Part shown: in pieces, positions 1 to 11,397 of the stretch
How positions within the stretch are numbered: the stretch's first letter is position 1
Layout: each line of letters begins with the position of its first letter
DNA from: Limnoperna fortunei
Taxonomy: Eukaryota > Mollusca > Bivalvia > Mytilida > Modiolidae
Direction of reading: 5' to 3'
DNA length: 64,000 nucleotides
Assembly: GCA_944474755.1 (NCBI GenBank)
Contig: OX104114.1
Span: 23,521,220-23,585,219 of the forward strand
Program-made: the position numbers and the translations under genes
The notes under the pieces: generated by a model
Told to the model about the DNA's origin: nothing
The model's input: the letters and a program-made list of their open reading frames with translations, nothing else
Database searches by the model: none

Positions 1-383
1 TAAGAACGTCAGTGGAAGTGCTTTATGCGGCAATACATTACAATCTAAATATAAATTTAAGTCCTACGTCTTCAGAAACCCACTTTGGAGTAAAACGGGG
101 ACATTATATACATTTTATTTGTATATAATGCATATGTCCCTGAGTACAACAACAACATCTAATTTTGTTTGCCTTTATTAATGTTTTTCAATTATAAGCA
201 ATTTATTAAATTAATCATCTGCAACTAATATCTGGTGGGAACCCTTGGAAGCACTAATTCGCAATATTTCAAGTAAAGGTGTATAAAAAACTTCAGTCAC
301 GTGCGTAACATTTGTTCTACGTCATATCCGGTATTGGAGGACCAACAACGATCGTTATCTCTAAATACATGATTTGAGAAGCC

Positions 384-510
384 ATGACATCATGGAATAA
401 TTTGATTCTGTCAATTTTAGGTTTGATTATTTCAAATTTATTAGCAGCAAAGAAAAAAAACCTTCTGTTGTTTTGTTTTACTATCTTTACTGTTTACTTG
501 GCTATATTAG
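384..510 (+). CDS. Leader exon (first coding exon) of a secreted cysteine-rich protein gene
   Basis: The ATG at 384 opens 42 codons plus one base before a GT donor at 511 (ttag|gtaatt), so the exon ends in phase 1. The N-terminus MTSWNNLILSILGLI is hydrophobic. A short basic patch (AAKKKN, about residues 21-26) separates it from a second hydrophobic run, as in a signal sequence or signal anchor. Phase 1 matches the start of the cysteine-rich exon at 10543, which would follow directly after splicing. A close relative of this leader occurs at 59215 (MTVWNNLSLTILGLI), which supports it being real coding sequence. The exact leader end, cleavage site and transcription start are not visible. No recognised gene name. 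Confidence 0.6.
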
Positions 511-1939
511 GTAATTAAGTAAAATCTGTACTTGGTAACCTCTTTGTCAATGATAACGTAGCTTGAATGATGTTGTTCTGGACATTTTCTTAAATTTACT
601 TTTTTGTTTAGTGTTTACTGTATGAACGAATTACAATACACTTGTGCAATCATAGCCGCCAAATTATTAACAAATATAAGAATCAGGAGAGCTAGTGCAT
701 ATTCACTTAATATTTGAGCCGACGAAAACGTAAAGGATCAACCACTGAAATGGTCGGTAATTGTATCCGATTTCCAAGTGATTTATTGTAAAACTTTTTA
801 GCATTAATCATGCATCTAATGAAATTTTATTTTAATATGGAATTCAATTTGTTTTCAATGTCGTATCAGTTTGTAATAAGTGTTAAACAAAAATAGTATT
901 TACCTAAGTACTTGCAATTATAAAACGAAATGACGAATATCGTTTGCAATTGAACCAATCACAATTTAGTATTAATGTTAAAGAAAATGTTAAAATATTC
1001 CACATTAATGAAACGTCAAATCTGTAGTTGGTGTTTCGTTCATATTACTGTAAATGTTGTTTTGCTTTGATATTTAAAATGAAAATGCATAGAGGTAAAA
1101 GATTATACAAATTTCAGATTAAATACACACAGACAATATAATAACGTACATGGTCTTAAACGTGTTCTGAGATACAACGAGGTAAAAACCAAATGAGAGT
1201 TTTTTCTGCTAATAAAAGAAATTGTCAATTGCTTATATTTCATATCCACATGAATACATGCATAAAGAAATGGAGAGAAATTGACAAATATCTTGCAGCC
1301 GTAATTGTAATGAATTTACATTGAACACTAGCCATGTTTACCAATCATTATGTTTATGCTTTTTAGGTTTTGTATTGTGCTCAGTTGGTGAGTTTTACAT
1401 GAGTAGTATAGAGATGTTAACTATCTCTATTTTTCTATTTTTATATTTATGACACAAATATATTAATGCACACTGATGTATCAATTTAGTAGTTTTATAG
1501 CTTTTGTTTTTTTGTTTTGTATTAATACGACATTATACAACTTTAATAAATTTGTGTCTTGTGTGCGCTTGATAGTATTGTGATTGCTACAACTAAACAA
1601 AAGAGAAAAAGTTTCAATGAAATAAAACGAAATGTTCTAAGTTTGTAATAAGAAATCCCGCCACGGATTATTAATGAAACAGAAAAATGCTTGGCGTTCC
1701 TTAGCACATGGTTTCACTACTTTTAATTTGTATTTTTTGTATTCTGCTTTTCTTTTCATAGATGCTGTTTTTCTTTGTAGTTGACTAAAAGGTATTATTG
1801 TTGTTTTTATTTTATGCTACATGTATTTTAAATTTCAGTCACAGAAGCCATAAATTGCACTTATCCATCAGCACGCAAGTATTTAATTTTATAAATGTTT
1901 GTTGGAGTAAATCCAAAATTTTAAATTTTGTTTTTATTA
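511..1939. other. Intron, no coding sequence seen
   Basis: AT-rich intron sequence after the leader exon. I see no cysteine-rich exon here and no clear transposon. A weak exon-like stretch near 1843 was considered and rejected. Confidence 0.4.
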
Positions 1940-1984
1940 TTATACCCCCCGCAAACTAGTTTGGGGGTATATAGGAATCACCCT

Positions 1985-2018
<34 letters not shown>

Positions 2019-2206
2019 TCACATCCCTTGTAAGCGCATGTCCTCCTAAACCGCTTGACAAATTTGGATGAAACTTTACATGAAGGAAGTACATCATATG
2101 TAGATGTGCATGAAAAATTTTCGTCGCTGTCAGATATTATTCAGGGGAGATAATTGGACTTGAAGCGAAGCGGGGGTTATCTCTTTGTGAGCTTGCTCAC
2201 AGTCCA
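1940..2206. repeat. Interspersed repeat with CCCCC...GGGGG palindrome and (GTCT)n microsatellite
   Basis: It opens with a short hairpin (CCCCCGCAAACTAGTTTGGGGG-like, 1945-1967), followed by a (GTCT)n tract at about 1982-2019 and then a non-repetitive body. The body ends in a small GTGAGC...GCTCAC hairpin near 2188-2202. This compound structure looks like a short interspersed repeat carrying its own microsatellite. The family is not named here and the borders are approximate. Confidence 0.45.
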
Positions 2207-2393
2207 CACTTGTTTACTTGCTGATAGCACTTCAAGGCTTTAAATTTTTGCATATTTTGCATAAACATTTTATATATTGTCGGATATACACAAGTATTCA
2301 ATTTATTTCAATATATATTCTAATAATTTTTCTAAAAACTATTTTTTTAATTTAAATAATTAGTTTATGGTAAAGAAGTACTGTCAATAATAT

Positions 2394-3177
2394 TGTGGAT
2401 TGTATCCCGGAATTGAATATACCATAAAAGTCAATGTCATATCTCTTTATTCAATAACAAAAGGATTGACTGAAAAATACAAAATGAATGACAATGTAAA
2501 TTTTAACATAACTACAGAGTGCATAGCTTAAGAAACATACATAAAACAATACGAAAAACCATGTATATGTTTTGCTTTGTGTAACTTGTAAGAGTATTTT
2601 GTGTCAAAACTAATGAAATGTGGAATAATAATACATTTATAAGCAGTAAACTGGTAAGTATTTGCATTACAACAGGTAAGTATACACTCATAAAGTCAAA
2701 ATTAAACTTTACTCAACTTTTCTATGAATATGCAAGAATCAATACATGAAAATGAACACTTTAACGGAGAAAAAATATTTCGGCGTGAGTTTCCTTTAAA
2801 ATCAACATTTTCGCAATTAAAAATGACATTTTACGGTAATGTATGTAATATCTTGTTTATAAGGTTCTACACAATATACCATACAATATAAAAATACCAA
2901 TCAAAGTAGGCTCATTGGTATGTGCATGGAAAGATATCGAAATTTATCAAAAATACACATTCGTAAAAATATTATATGTGCACACACATTTCCTAAGCAC
3001 TCATAGAACAAACCTACCATATTGGTTGACCATGGTATTCGAAATAATTCTTATTCGAAGAAAATTTACAGCACATGGCACTTCGATAACGTAAACAAGA
3101 AAACCAAGGGAAGTAATAAAGTTGATAGTAAAGTGTCGATTTACAATTAACTACAAAATAATACTTTGGTCGTAACA
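2394..3177 (-). repeat. BEL/Pao 3' LTR (784 bp)
   Basis: Direct repeat of 9709-10499, starting TGTGGATTG and ending GTCGTAACA on the + strand. It lacks TAATATT after TTTATAAGGTT, which accounts for the 7-bp length difference. The flanking AATAT at 2389-2393 is the left target-site duplication. Confidence 0.93.
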
Positions 3178-3179
3178 TA

Positions 3180-3189
3180 CCGGCCCCTT
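3180..3189 (-). promoter_or_regulatory. Candidate polypurine tract of the BEL/Pao element
   Basis: Read on the minus strand, AAGGGGCCGG lies just upstream of the 3' LTR, where plus-strand DNA synthesis is primed in LTR elements. Assigned from position and purine content only. Confidence 0.5.
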
Positions 3190-3395
3190 AATTGGGTTTT
3201 ATCAAAAACACAATTATCCTTATAATAAAACTATGACCAAAGTATCTTATAAAATGTTCAAAATCATATTCTCAAAAATCAAACGTCACTATAAAGAAAA
3301 CAAAAGCGTTTCTGATTGTCTAATACTATGCAAATAACACAATTCTGAAAATACAAATGTATCTTATACATGTAAATGCCATTTCTACAAAAACC

Positions 3396-3620
3396 TTAAT
3401 TGTCTATATCTGACTCTAAAATTAAACACAATTTTGATACAGAACGCTCTAACACTGTTGTGGGTGTTTTTACTTTGGCAACACGGGCTGTGCCAAGGTT
3501 GTCCTTAATGACCTCATATATTCTCCCAACAGTCCATGTATTTCTTGGTGTATTGTCAACAATCAGAACTAAGTCACCAATTTTCAGATTTCGCTGAGGT
3601 TTGTTCCACTTGGCTCTCTT
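3396..3620 (-). pseudogene. BEL/Pao pol C-terminal tail cut off by a stop
   Basis: The integrase frame stays open beyond the TAA at 3621-3623 and runs to a TAA at 3396-3398. It contains the usual C-terminal stretch of these integrases, including KIGDLVLIVDNTPRNTW. A CAA-to-TAA change is the simplest explanation of the stop, because Gln or a similar residue is normal at this place. Only 75 codons lie beyond the break. Confidence 0.75.
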
Positions 3621-5969
3621 TTACAGTAACGGCAAATACTCCTTTGTCCACCTATTCCAAAAAAGATCTGCTAGATATTGGACTTGTTTCCATCTCCTTT
3701 TAACGTAATTGTCAGTTTTCACGAATATGCCAGGAGGCAATGTATTTTCACTTTTTAGAAGAATAATATCATTTGGAGTTAACACTTTTGGATCACTGAC
3801 ATCATCTGAGATCAACGTAATAGGTCTTGCGTTGAGAATTGCCTCAACTTCGCAAAATAACGTGTGCAGATTTTCATCATCAAGACGGGCATTTTGCTCG
3901 GTCATAATTGAATACAGTACTTTTCTAACGCTACGAATGAGCCTTTCCCACACTCCACCAAAATTTGAAGCTGCAGGTGGGTTAAATTTCCAATCAATAT
4001 TTTGTTGCAACATGAAGTTGTCAATCTGATTATGATTCCACTTATCTATCGCTTCTTTGAGTTCACGTTGTGCACCTACTAAATTTGTGCCATTGTCTGA
4101 ACGGATTACTGACGGTTTTCCTCTCCTAGCAATAAATCTTCTGATTGCATTGATGCAAGAGTCGGTGTCTAACGAATATGCTATTTCTAAATGTATTGCT
4201 CGTATCTTTAGACAAGTGAATATAACACCGTAACGTTTAACTGTGCATCGTCTCTGTTTTATTTCAAACGGTCCAAAGTAATCGATTCCTACAGCTGTGA
4301 ATGGACGCTCATCTGCTGTTACTCTATCACTTGGCAAATCTGCCATTTTCTGTTCCATGATGGGAGATTGGTATTTACGGCACAGTACGCATTTGGACAC
4401 TATACTTTTGATTATCGAATTCGCACCAATAACCCAAAAACGTTCTCTCAAATGTACGAGTATAGAATTCTTTCCAAGATGACCAATTTTCCTGTGTATA
4501 TCACGGATTATAAGATGAGATATTTCTGAGTCTTTTGGCAGGATAATAGGATGCTTCTCTTCTTCAGGTAATTCTGAGCGTCGTAGCCTTCCTCCAACTC
4601 GGAGAATTCCATGAGTGTCAATAAAAGGATCAAGCTTGTACAGCTTTGACGATCGTTTTACTGGAGAGTCGCATTTTAGCTTGAACATTTCATCCTCAAA
4701 ATGTTGATGTTGAACAAATCGAATCAATGCATTATCACTTTCCCTAATTTCTTCTAAACTAAGACGCAAATCAACAAAATTCGTACAGCTCGTATGTTTG
4801 TTTCGTCGAACTTGTGGATTTATTTGATCATTTGCATCATGTTTATTCTGAACTTTTTGTCGCAAATTTCGGACGGCTCTTAATATCCACCCAAATATCC
4901 TTCGCATTTTATCGATGCTTGATACACTTGAAATTAGCCTTTTAACTCCATCTTGTTGATTAACACTTTCAATTGTTGTTGTGTTTACCATATGTTTGAC
5001 TTCGACGTCATGAACTGGAATTTCTAAATTCACGGTAACTTTCGGCCATTCATTTTCTGTTAACCAAAGAAAATCTGGCCCTCTTAACCATTGAGGACAT
5101 TGTTTGAACTTTGTAACAGACATTCCACGAGAGGCTAAATCAGCTGGGTTGAGCTTTGTATTGACATAATTCCATTGGTTATTTTCTGTAGATTCATGAA
5201 TGAGAGCAAGACGATTTGCAATGAAAGTGTGAAAACGGGTATTACGGTTGAGAATGTATCGTATGACAGTCATGCTATCAGTCCAAAAAAACACTTTATC
5301 GATAGAGTAACTAAGTTCATCCAAAATGATCTTGCTTAACTTCACAGTTTTCGCAGCGGCAGTAAGTTCCATCCTAGGAACAGTTATCGTTTTGAGAGGT
5401 GCAACTCTTGATTTGCCAAGTACAAAAGAACAATGTACTTTATTGTTTTCATCTTCTAATCTAAGATAGAATACCATTCCTAGGCCGATGTCACTTGCAT
5501 CTGAGAAACAATGAAGCTGTGCAGACGTAACTTTTCCAAAATCCCTGGGTTTATAACAACGATCGATTTTCACACTTGGCAAGTCATTCAACTGAGTTAT
5601 CCAGTTATTCCATTTCTTTTGATCTGATTCTTGGATTTCGTCATCCCATCCGATTCCCTTTTTGCACAAGTTCTGTAATATAGTTCTCCCTAAAAGTACA
5701 AATGGCGAAACAATGCCTATCGGGTCATACACCGAACTAACGGTAGACAGTATCCCTCTTTTCGTAGTTGGTTGATTCTTTCGGTTAATCTGAAATCCTA
5801 ATGTATCACTATCGACAAACCAGAACACTCCCAGTGCTCGTTCTACTGAATCCTCTGCATCAAAATCAAATTGATCGATTCCTTTTGCACGATCCTTTTC
5901 CGGAATTGACTCCAAAACTTTTTGACTAGAGCTTATCCATTTTGTTAAGTTGAAGCCGCCTTTTTGCAA
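3621..5969 (-). pseudogene. BEL/Pao pol fragment: RNase H and integrase
   Basis: An open stretch of about 780 codons. RNase H signatures in order are FSDASDIGLG, MELTAAAK, FFWTDSMTV and LNPADLASRG. These are followed by an integrase HHCC finger (HRKIGH...CVLCRK) and the DDE core: Asp in GIDYFGPF, Asp in RSDNGTN and Glu in GGVWERLIRS. All catalytic residues are present. The enzyme would remove the RNA strand and insert the cDNA. The upstream join to the RT fragment needs one extra base in the T5 run at 5961-5965 (A5 on the coding strand). The internal methionine at the fragment start is not a real start. It ends at an in-frame TAA. Confidence 0.92.
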
Positions 5970-6821
5970 AGTGATCTTACATTTTTAACTAACGAAATCG
6001 CTTCATCGTCTGAGTCAGCTGATGCCAAACAATCGTCAACATACATATTCTTCTGAATTACTTCTGAAACCTTTTTCTCGTATTGATCTCCATGTTCCTC
6101 AGCAGTACGTTTTAGCGCAAAGTTACATACACTTGGTGAACTAGTAGCACCGAATAAATGAACAGTCATTCGGTAAATTTCAGGTTTTCTCTTAAAATCG
6201 CCATTTGGCCACCATAGAAAACGAAGATAGTTTCTATCTTGCACTGGAACAGTTACTTGATGAAACATACTTTCAATGTCTCCTAATAAGGGAAGTTTGT
6301 TTAAGCGGAACCTCATCAGAACTCCAAGCAAGTTATTTGCTAGATCAGGACCTTGTAACAGTGCTCTGTTTAAGGATACTCCCATACATGCAGCTGTACA
6401 ATCAAACACAACCCTTATTTTGTTAGGCTTCATTGGGTGATACACTCCATGATGTGGAATGTACCACACCCGTCCATCGTCCTGATCTAACTCCGAATCT
6501 GGTACTTTTTCTGCGTGACATTTATCTAGGAGATTATTCATAAAGGTAACGTAATCATCTTTAAACTTCGAATCTTTGATCATTCTATTTTGAAGACCTT
6601 TTAGACGTTGTAATCCTTGACTTTTATTGTTCGGGAATTTTATATACTTATCTTTGAATGGCAAAGCTATACTATAATGTCCATTCTCGAAGTGCACTGA
6701 TTCATTGACTTGTTTTAGAAAATTGTTGTCTTCTAACGAATTCTCTCTCTTGTCATCAATAAGTTTTTCAGGGAAATCAAAATTCATTGAATGTTTTACA
6801 AGCTGTTCGAGTTTATCAGTT
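5966..6821 (-). pseudogene. BEL/Pao pol fragment: reverse transcriptase
   Basis: Reverse transcriptase palm motifs are visible: RVVFDCTAA, the first catalytic Asp in LLGDIESMFHQV, FLWWPNGDF, and the catalytic YVDD in NMYVDDCLAS. The frame is continuous with the protease fragment once the SINE and one copy of its 13-bp duplication are ignored (290 bases removed). At its 3' end the frame runs into a wrong frame after SLCKK because a base is missing in an A-run. A BEL/Pao RT with YVDD is normal for the group. Confidence 0.92.
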
Positions 6822-6834
6822 TCTTCACAACTAC

Positions 6835-7111
6835 GGGGGGCCTCGGTGGCCGAGTGGTCAAGGTAGTTCGTCTACTATTGATCACGTGGTCTGTCAACAC
6901 TGAGATTGCGGGTTCGATACTCACTGCAGGCAGGGTGTACTCGACTCCAATCTTAATTGACAAGGATTGCCAGTTTTCCTACCGCAGGTCGGGGGTTTTC
7001 TCCGGGTACTCCGGCTTCCTCCCCCAATAAAAACTGGACGCCATGATATAGCTGAAAAATTGCTGAAAGTGGCGTTAAACACCATCAAACAAACAAACAA
7101 ACAAACAAACA
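6835..7111 (+). mobile_element. tRNA-derived SINE (family A), intact, inserted in BEL/Pao pol
   Basis: The head carries an A-box-like GTGGCCGAGTGGTCAAGG and a B-box-like GGGTTCGATAC, as in a Ser/Leu-type tRNA. A conserved body follows, then a tail with ATATAGCTGAAAAATTGC and GGCGTTAAACACC, ending in (AAAC)n. A 13-bp duplication TCTTCACAACTAC flanks it exactly (6822-6834 and 7112-7124). The insertion is opposite to the host element's orientation. It would have been copied by LINE machinery after Pol III transcription. Degraded relatives lie at 18877-19072 and 51016-51097. Confidence 0.9.
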
Positions 7112-7124
7112 TCTTCACAACTAC

Positions 7125-7908
7125 TGATTGCTGCTATCTGAGCTCTGTTAACTACAGCGAATAACTCTGTTGTATCATGTCTAACTAAATTCCAAATTAT
7201 CCAACCCAAGCGGGTTCTAGTTGCATGAGGTGAGCCACTCTCTCCTGCTGCGACTTCAAACGGTGTGTAAGCATCCGGCACATTATTGCCTATCATTAAA
7301 CCAACACTACTCTGAATATCTGGAAAGCTTATTCCGTTCAAATGAGACCATTTTGAAATTTCATCGTTTGTAGGTATGTGTGCCTCAGTTACTGGCATTT
7401 CATCCTTCGTGTATGTTGTTGGCAAATCAATAATGTTGTTCAAATCAATGTCACACACTTGCAGACCATCAACCATTATTGTTTTCATTTTTAATGGAGC
7501 ACCCATTGTTTTGAGTGTCATTTGTCTATATTTTCCACTACCGCCTAATTCTTTGAGTAATGATTCTGTACAAAATGAGACGCTGCTTCCTGTATCAAAA
7601 AATGCATATGTGTCTACTATTTTAGGTTTGTCTCTCAATTTTACCTTGACTGGCACAATCGCCATTGCACAAGAACTACTGATATCTCCAGCCGAAACTT
7701 GGCTCACTATATCATGATTGTCAAATGTTTTCAGGTTTGTATTCACATTTGAACTCGAACTGTTTGTACTCTGGTTGTTTTCAGGTTTCGTTTCGTAATG
7801 CAAAATAGTTGGGTGTTTTCTTTTACATATGGAACATGTTAGTCTGTTTGTGCATTTTTTGGTCATGTGACCTCGCTTTAGACACCCATAACATAATGCC
7901 AAACTCTT
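7125..7908 (-). pseudogene. BEL/Pao zinc knuckle and aspartic protease region
   Basis: The frame is identical to gag but separated from it by the TAA at 7909-7911. It begins with cysteine/histidine-rich knuckles (CYGCLKRGHMTKKC, then CSICKRKHP). The retropepsin-type active site AFFDTGSSVSF follows about 100 residues later. The region ends at the SINE insertion. The protease would cleave the Gag-Pol polyprotein. Because of the stop, it could be translated only by readthrough or from an internal start. Confidence 0.88.
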
Positions 7909-9675
7909 TTAGTGGTTCAATTTATTCTGATGTTCCAATTTCGAAATTATCATACAGTTTTCAAGCTTGTGTGGTTTCTTACAATATGAGCACTCTTCTG
8001 TCAGTTTTATTGATTGTTTATCAATATCAGCCACATAGGCACTTCCTTGGCGTACTTCTTTTCTTTGATTGAAATTTCTTTTTGCGCTAGGTGTGTCTAT
8101 TTTTCTTTTAGCACCTACTGCTTCATTTCCATAAGTAAGGTCATTCACCTTTTTAGCCTCATCTTCCACAAACTTGACAAAGCTTTCAAACTGAACAGTT
8201 TGCTTGTTTGCTCTAGTACGAAGAACAATGTTCCTCCAGCGATCATGTAAATGAAAAGGTAACTTACACAACAATTGTCTTATATTCTCGGAGTACTCTA
8301 AAATTCTCATGGCATCAATACTGTTCGCAGCATTCTTGCATTCAACCAAAAACAAGGCATACTGATCAAGTGCCTTTGAATCTCCTGGTTTAATGCTGGG
8401 CCAATCCAAAGCTTTCTTGATGTATGCATTTGCAATTACCTCTGTATCCCCATATCTATCTTCCAGTTGTTTCATAGCAGCTTTGAATGCATGTTGACCC
8501 TCTATATGACTGAATCCTTGAACCACTTTGCCAGCCTCTCCAAACGTGAACTGTTCAAGATAAGTCATTTTCTCATCATCTGTATCACAGTTCGTAACTA
8601 TCTTAGCCGTAAACTGACGAACGAATCTACGAAACTCGAGAGGATCACCTCCAAACTTCTTTATATCTGGTGTCGGTTTTCGCAGACTTTTTACAATTGC
8701 ACTTACGGCATCTATATCATTATTGTTCTTCTCACAAGTACTACGACTCTCTTTTTGAAGAGGTGTATCAATATGTTTCATGCTTGATTTATAGCTTTGT
8801 CTGTTCATATTGAAGTCACTTTCTTTTCTATTGTAAGTATCGGAATATTGTGGTTCTGTAATACTTGTCTGATGAAATGATTTGTCAGTTACCAATTTAT
8901 TTCTTGGTTCAAAAGATTGTGCTTCTGGGTTGAGTTCAACACGAGTAATCTCATTCAGTATCGGTACATGCCTTGTTTGTATCTGCATACGACTGCTATG
9001 ACTACTAACTGTAGATCTTTCTGCTTCTAATTGTTCATATTTATCTAAAATTTTAGTCTTGGCATCAGCAACAGCTATATCAGTTGATAACTTTAAGTCT
9101 TCTTCTTCCATTTGTATTTGGATTTTAGCAATTTCTATTTCCTTTTTTCTGCGTAGTGCATCTCTTTGGGCCTCCAATTCAGCCTTACGCTGCTCTTCAA
9201 TCATTCGTTTTGAAGAAATTTTACTCAATGTGGAGTTTCGACTTCCACTGGCACTATGCCTCGATGCATGGCTATGGTTACTCACACTTCGTGTAGATTC
9301 TTTCTTTACAGCAAAGTAATTTTCAACAGTACGTTTAAAATTTTGAAGACACGCATCACGATCTTCAAATTCAAAAAGATATGCCTCTTTATCTGTAGCA
9401 GAAAGCCTCGACATAATGTTGTGATGTTTTTCAATGTATAGTTCATATTTTTCCATCCACACAAAATATTTGCTTCTCACTACTTCATCTGATGTATGGT
9501 TGGAAATGAGCTCTAAAATATTTTCTGTGATATTTTTAAGACCACTAAATACATTACTTATTTGTTCCAATTCGTAGTTCTTTCCCTTTTCAGTAAATGT
9601 TCTCCGCCTCTGTGTGTTTTCAACATCATCTTCTTTAACCTCTATGCCATCGAATTCTATATCTTTAGTTGACAT
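7909..9675 (-). pseudogene. BEL/Pao gag
   Basis: 588 codons from an ATG 33 bases after the 5' LTR. The N-terminal half is charged and rich in Lys/Glu, with a coiled-coil-like stretch around residues 165-220. The C-terminal half (about residues 330-500) matches the Gag region found in BEL/Pao elements (FGGDPLEFRRFVRQF...LPFHLHDRWRN). A knuckle-like CSYCKKPHKLENC follows shortly before the stop. The TAA interrupts an otherwise continuous frame into the second set of knuckles, so it is probably a mutation rather than the natural end. Programmed readthrough is possible but unproven. Confidence 0.85.
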
Positions 9676-9708
9676 GTCTATGACTTTAGCCGCAATATGT
9701 CAATAAAA

Positions 9709-10499
9709 TGTGGATTGTATCCCGGAATTGAATATACCATAAAAGTCAATGTCATATCTCTTTATTCAATAACAAAAGGATTGACTGAAAAATACAAAAT
9801 GAATGACAATGTAAATTTTAACATAACTACAGAGTGCATAGCTTAAGAAACATACATAAAACAATACGAAAAACCATGTATATGTTTTGCTTTGTGTAAC
9901 TTGTAAGAGTATTTTGTGTCAAAACTAATGAAATGTGGAATAATAATACATTTATAAGCAGTAAACTGGTAAGTATTTGCATTACAACAGGTAAGTATAC
10001 ACTCATAAAGTCAAAATTAAACTTTACTCAACTTTTCTATGAATATGCAAGAATCAATACATGAAAATGAACACTTTAACGGAGAAAAAATATTTCGGCG
10101 TGAGTTTCCTTTAAAATCAACATTTTCGCAATTAAAAATGACATTTTACGGTAATGTATGTAATATCTTGTTTATAAGGTTTAATATTCTACACAATATA
10201 CCATACAATATAAAAATACCAATCAAAGTAGGCTCATTGGTATGTGCATGGAAAGATATCGAAATTTATCAAAAATACACATTCGTAAAAATATTATATG
10301 TGCACACACATTTCCTAAGCACTCATAGAACAAACCTACCATATTGGTTGACCATGGTATTCGAAATAATTCTTATTCGAAGAAAATTTACAGCACATGG
10401 CACTTCGATAACGTAAACAAGAAAACCAAGGGAAGTAATAAAGTTGATAGTAAAGTGTCGATTTACAATTAACTACAAAATAATACTTTGGTCGTAACA
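9709..10499 (-). repeat. BEL/Pao 5' LTR (791 bp)
   Basis: Direct repeat of 2394-3177 with the extra TAATATT. It is flanked on the right by AATAT (10500-10504). On the minus strand it would drive transcription towards lower coordinates, away from the host exon at 10543. No canonical TGG-type primer binding site is evident in the 33 bases between this LTR and gag. Confidence 0.93.
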
Positions 10500-10542
10500 A
10501 ATATCTCTGGAAAGAACTTGGAATAAATTGATACATTTATAG

Positions 10543-10842
10543 GATCAGTATGTGCGACTAATGATGTTGTTGGTGCTGATACACATCACAAACACTGCTT
10601 TTTAAAGAAGATATATACGACATCTGGTGTCAAAGTAGAAAGGGGAGGAGTAGATGAAAGTGAATGCATTAGTAATGCACACCTAAGTTCCTTTAATAAT
10701 CCACTGTGCAAGTTACATAATCCGCCGGATAATACCATATGTTATGACTGCTGTACTCAGATTGACTGTAAGCTCCATAGTATATATTGTAACAAGAATA
10801 ATACCATTGATATCCAGTACATGCCGGCATATATGAAAACAG
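10543..10842 (+). CDS. Cysteine-rich (Ly-6/uPAR-like) domain 1 exon
   Basis: A 300-base exon bounded by AG (10541-10542) and GT (10843-10844), phase 1 at both ends, with 99 open codons. It encodes one whole copy of the domain repeated later in the gene: an early VCATND cysteine, then CFLKKIY, an ESEC, LCKLH, and the C-terminal CYDCC...DCK...YCN cluster. The CxxCC...CN ending is typical of Ly-6/uPAR-like secreted or GPI-linked domains. The assignment is by cysteine pattern, not by a profile search. Domains 2 and 3 have the same order of elements but are split by an intron. The BEL/Pao insertion ends 38 bp upstream of this exon. Confidence 0.7.
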
Positions 10843-11397
10843 GTGTGTGGTTATTTAAGAATTTAGATAGATGTGTTTTTGTAAGCCAGTGATAACATTT
10901 CGAAAATTTCTGATTAGTTGGAAATTATCCTTACATCCTGCATAATTGTGTTTTGCCGACATTGGATCTCTCTCTCCAGGTCTTTGCGTGTTGAAATGAT
11001 AGTGTAGTGATTAACCTAATCATCTGATGTACAAATTCTACGATTTGTTCGCCTTGACTGATATCAGAACGTTTTTTTTGTAGCACATTTACTGTATATC
11101 ATTAAAAAAAATAAAGGTACAAAAGAGAGCATTATCTTCAAATAACGTTATATAATTTGATTTCAAAATCTGCCATTATTTAAGTGCGATTCGCGTGTGG
11201 ATATTACATCCGAAATAATACACTGACATGTACGCTAGTTTCCTGGCGTAGTAAATTTTATAACCTCTGTATCTTTGACGACATTTTATTTTAAATAACA
11301 AAAATATCATTATTTTCTTAAAATACGAAATTAAAAATCAGTTTTACGTAAACGATTTATCGACCTTCTAAACTTTACAACATCTACAGGATAATAC
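10843..11397. other. Intron, no coding sequence seen
   Basis: AT-rich intron between the domain-1 exon and the nested Ty3/gypsy element. No feature is recognised. Confidence 0.4.

Larger units (their letters stand above)
2394..10499 (-). mobile_element. BEL/Pao LTR retrotransposon, full length but defective, minus strand
   Basis: Two direct LTRs (2394-3177 and 9709-10499), each beginning TG and ending CA on the + strand, enclose gag, aspartic protease, reverse transcriptase, RNase H and integrase read on the minus strand. The insertion is bounded by a perfect 5-bp duplication AATAT (2389-2393 and 10500-10504). The LTRs appear identical except for a 7-bp gap (TAATATT missing from the left copy). 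The coding region is broken by an in-frame TAA at 7909-7911, a SINE at 6835-7111, a missing base in an A-run at 5961-5965, and an in-frame TAA at 3621-3623. The element lies in the first intron of the host gene, 38 bp upstream of the exon at 10543. It is defective as read. Confidence 0.93.

Noticed and set aside
1843..1887. Possible small exon after the leader (AG at 1841, reading TEAINCTYPSA)
   Set aside because: It would enter in phase 1 but leave in phase 2, which does not fit the exon at 10543. The leader joins 10543 directly in phase.
6835..6925. A tRNA gene (A- and B-box sequences)
   Set aside because: The tRNA-like part cannot form a clean cloverleaf by eye, continues into a SINE body and tail, and is flanked by a target duplication.
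10039..10416. 125-codon open stretch on the + strand
   Set aside because: It lies inside the BEL/Pao 5' LTR, the same region in the other LTR is interrupted by the 7-bp gap, and it shows no family motif.
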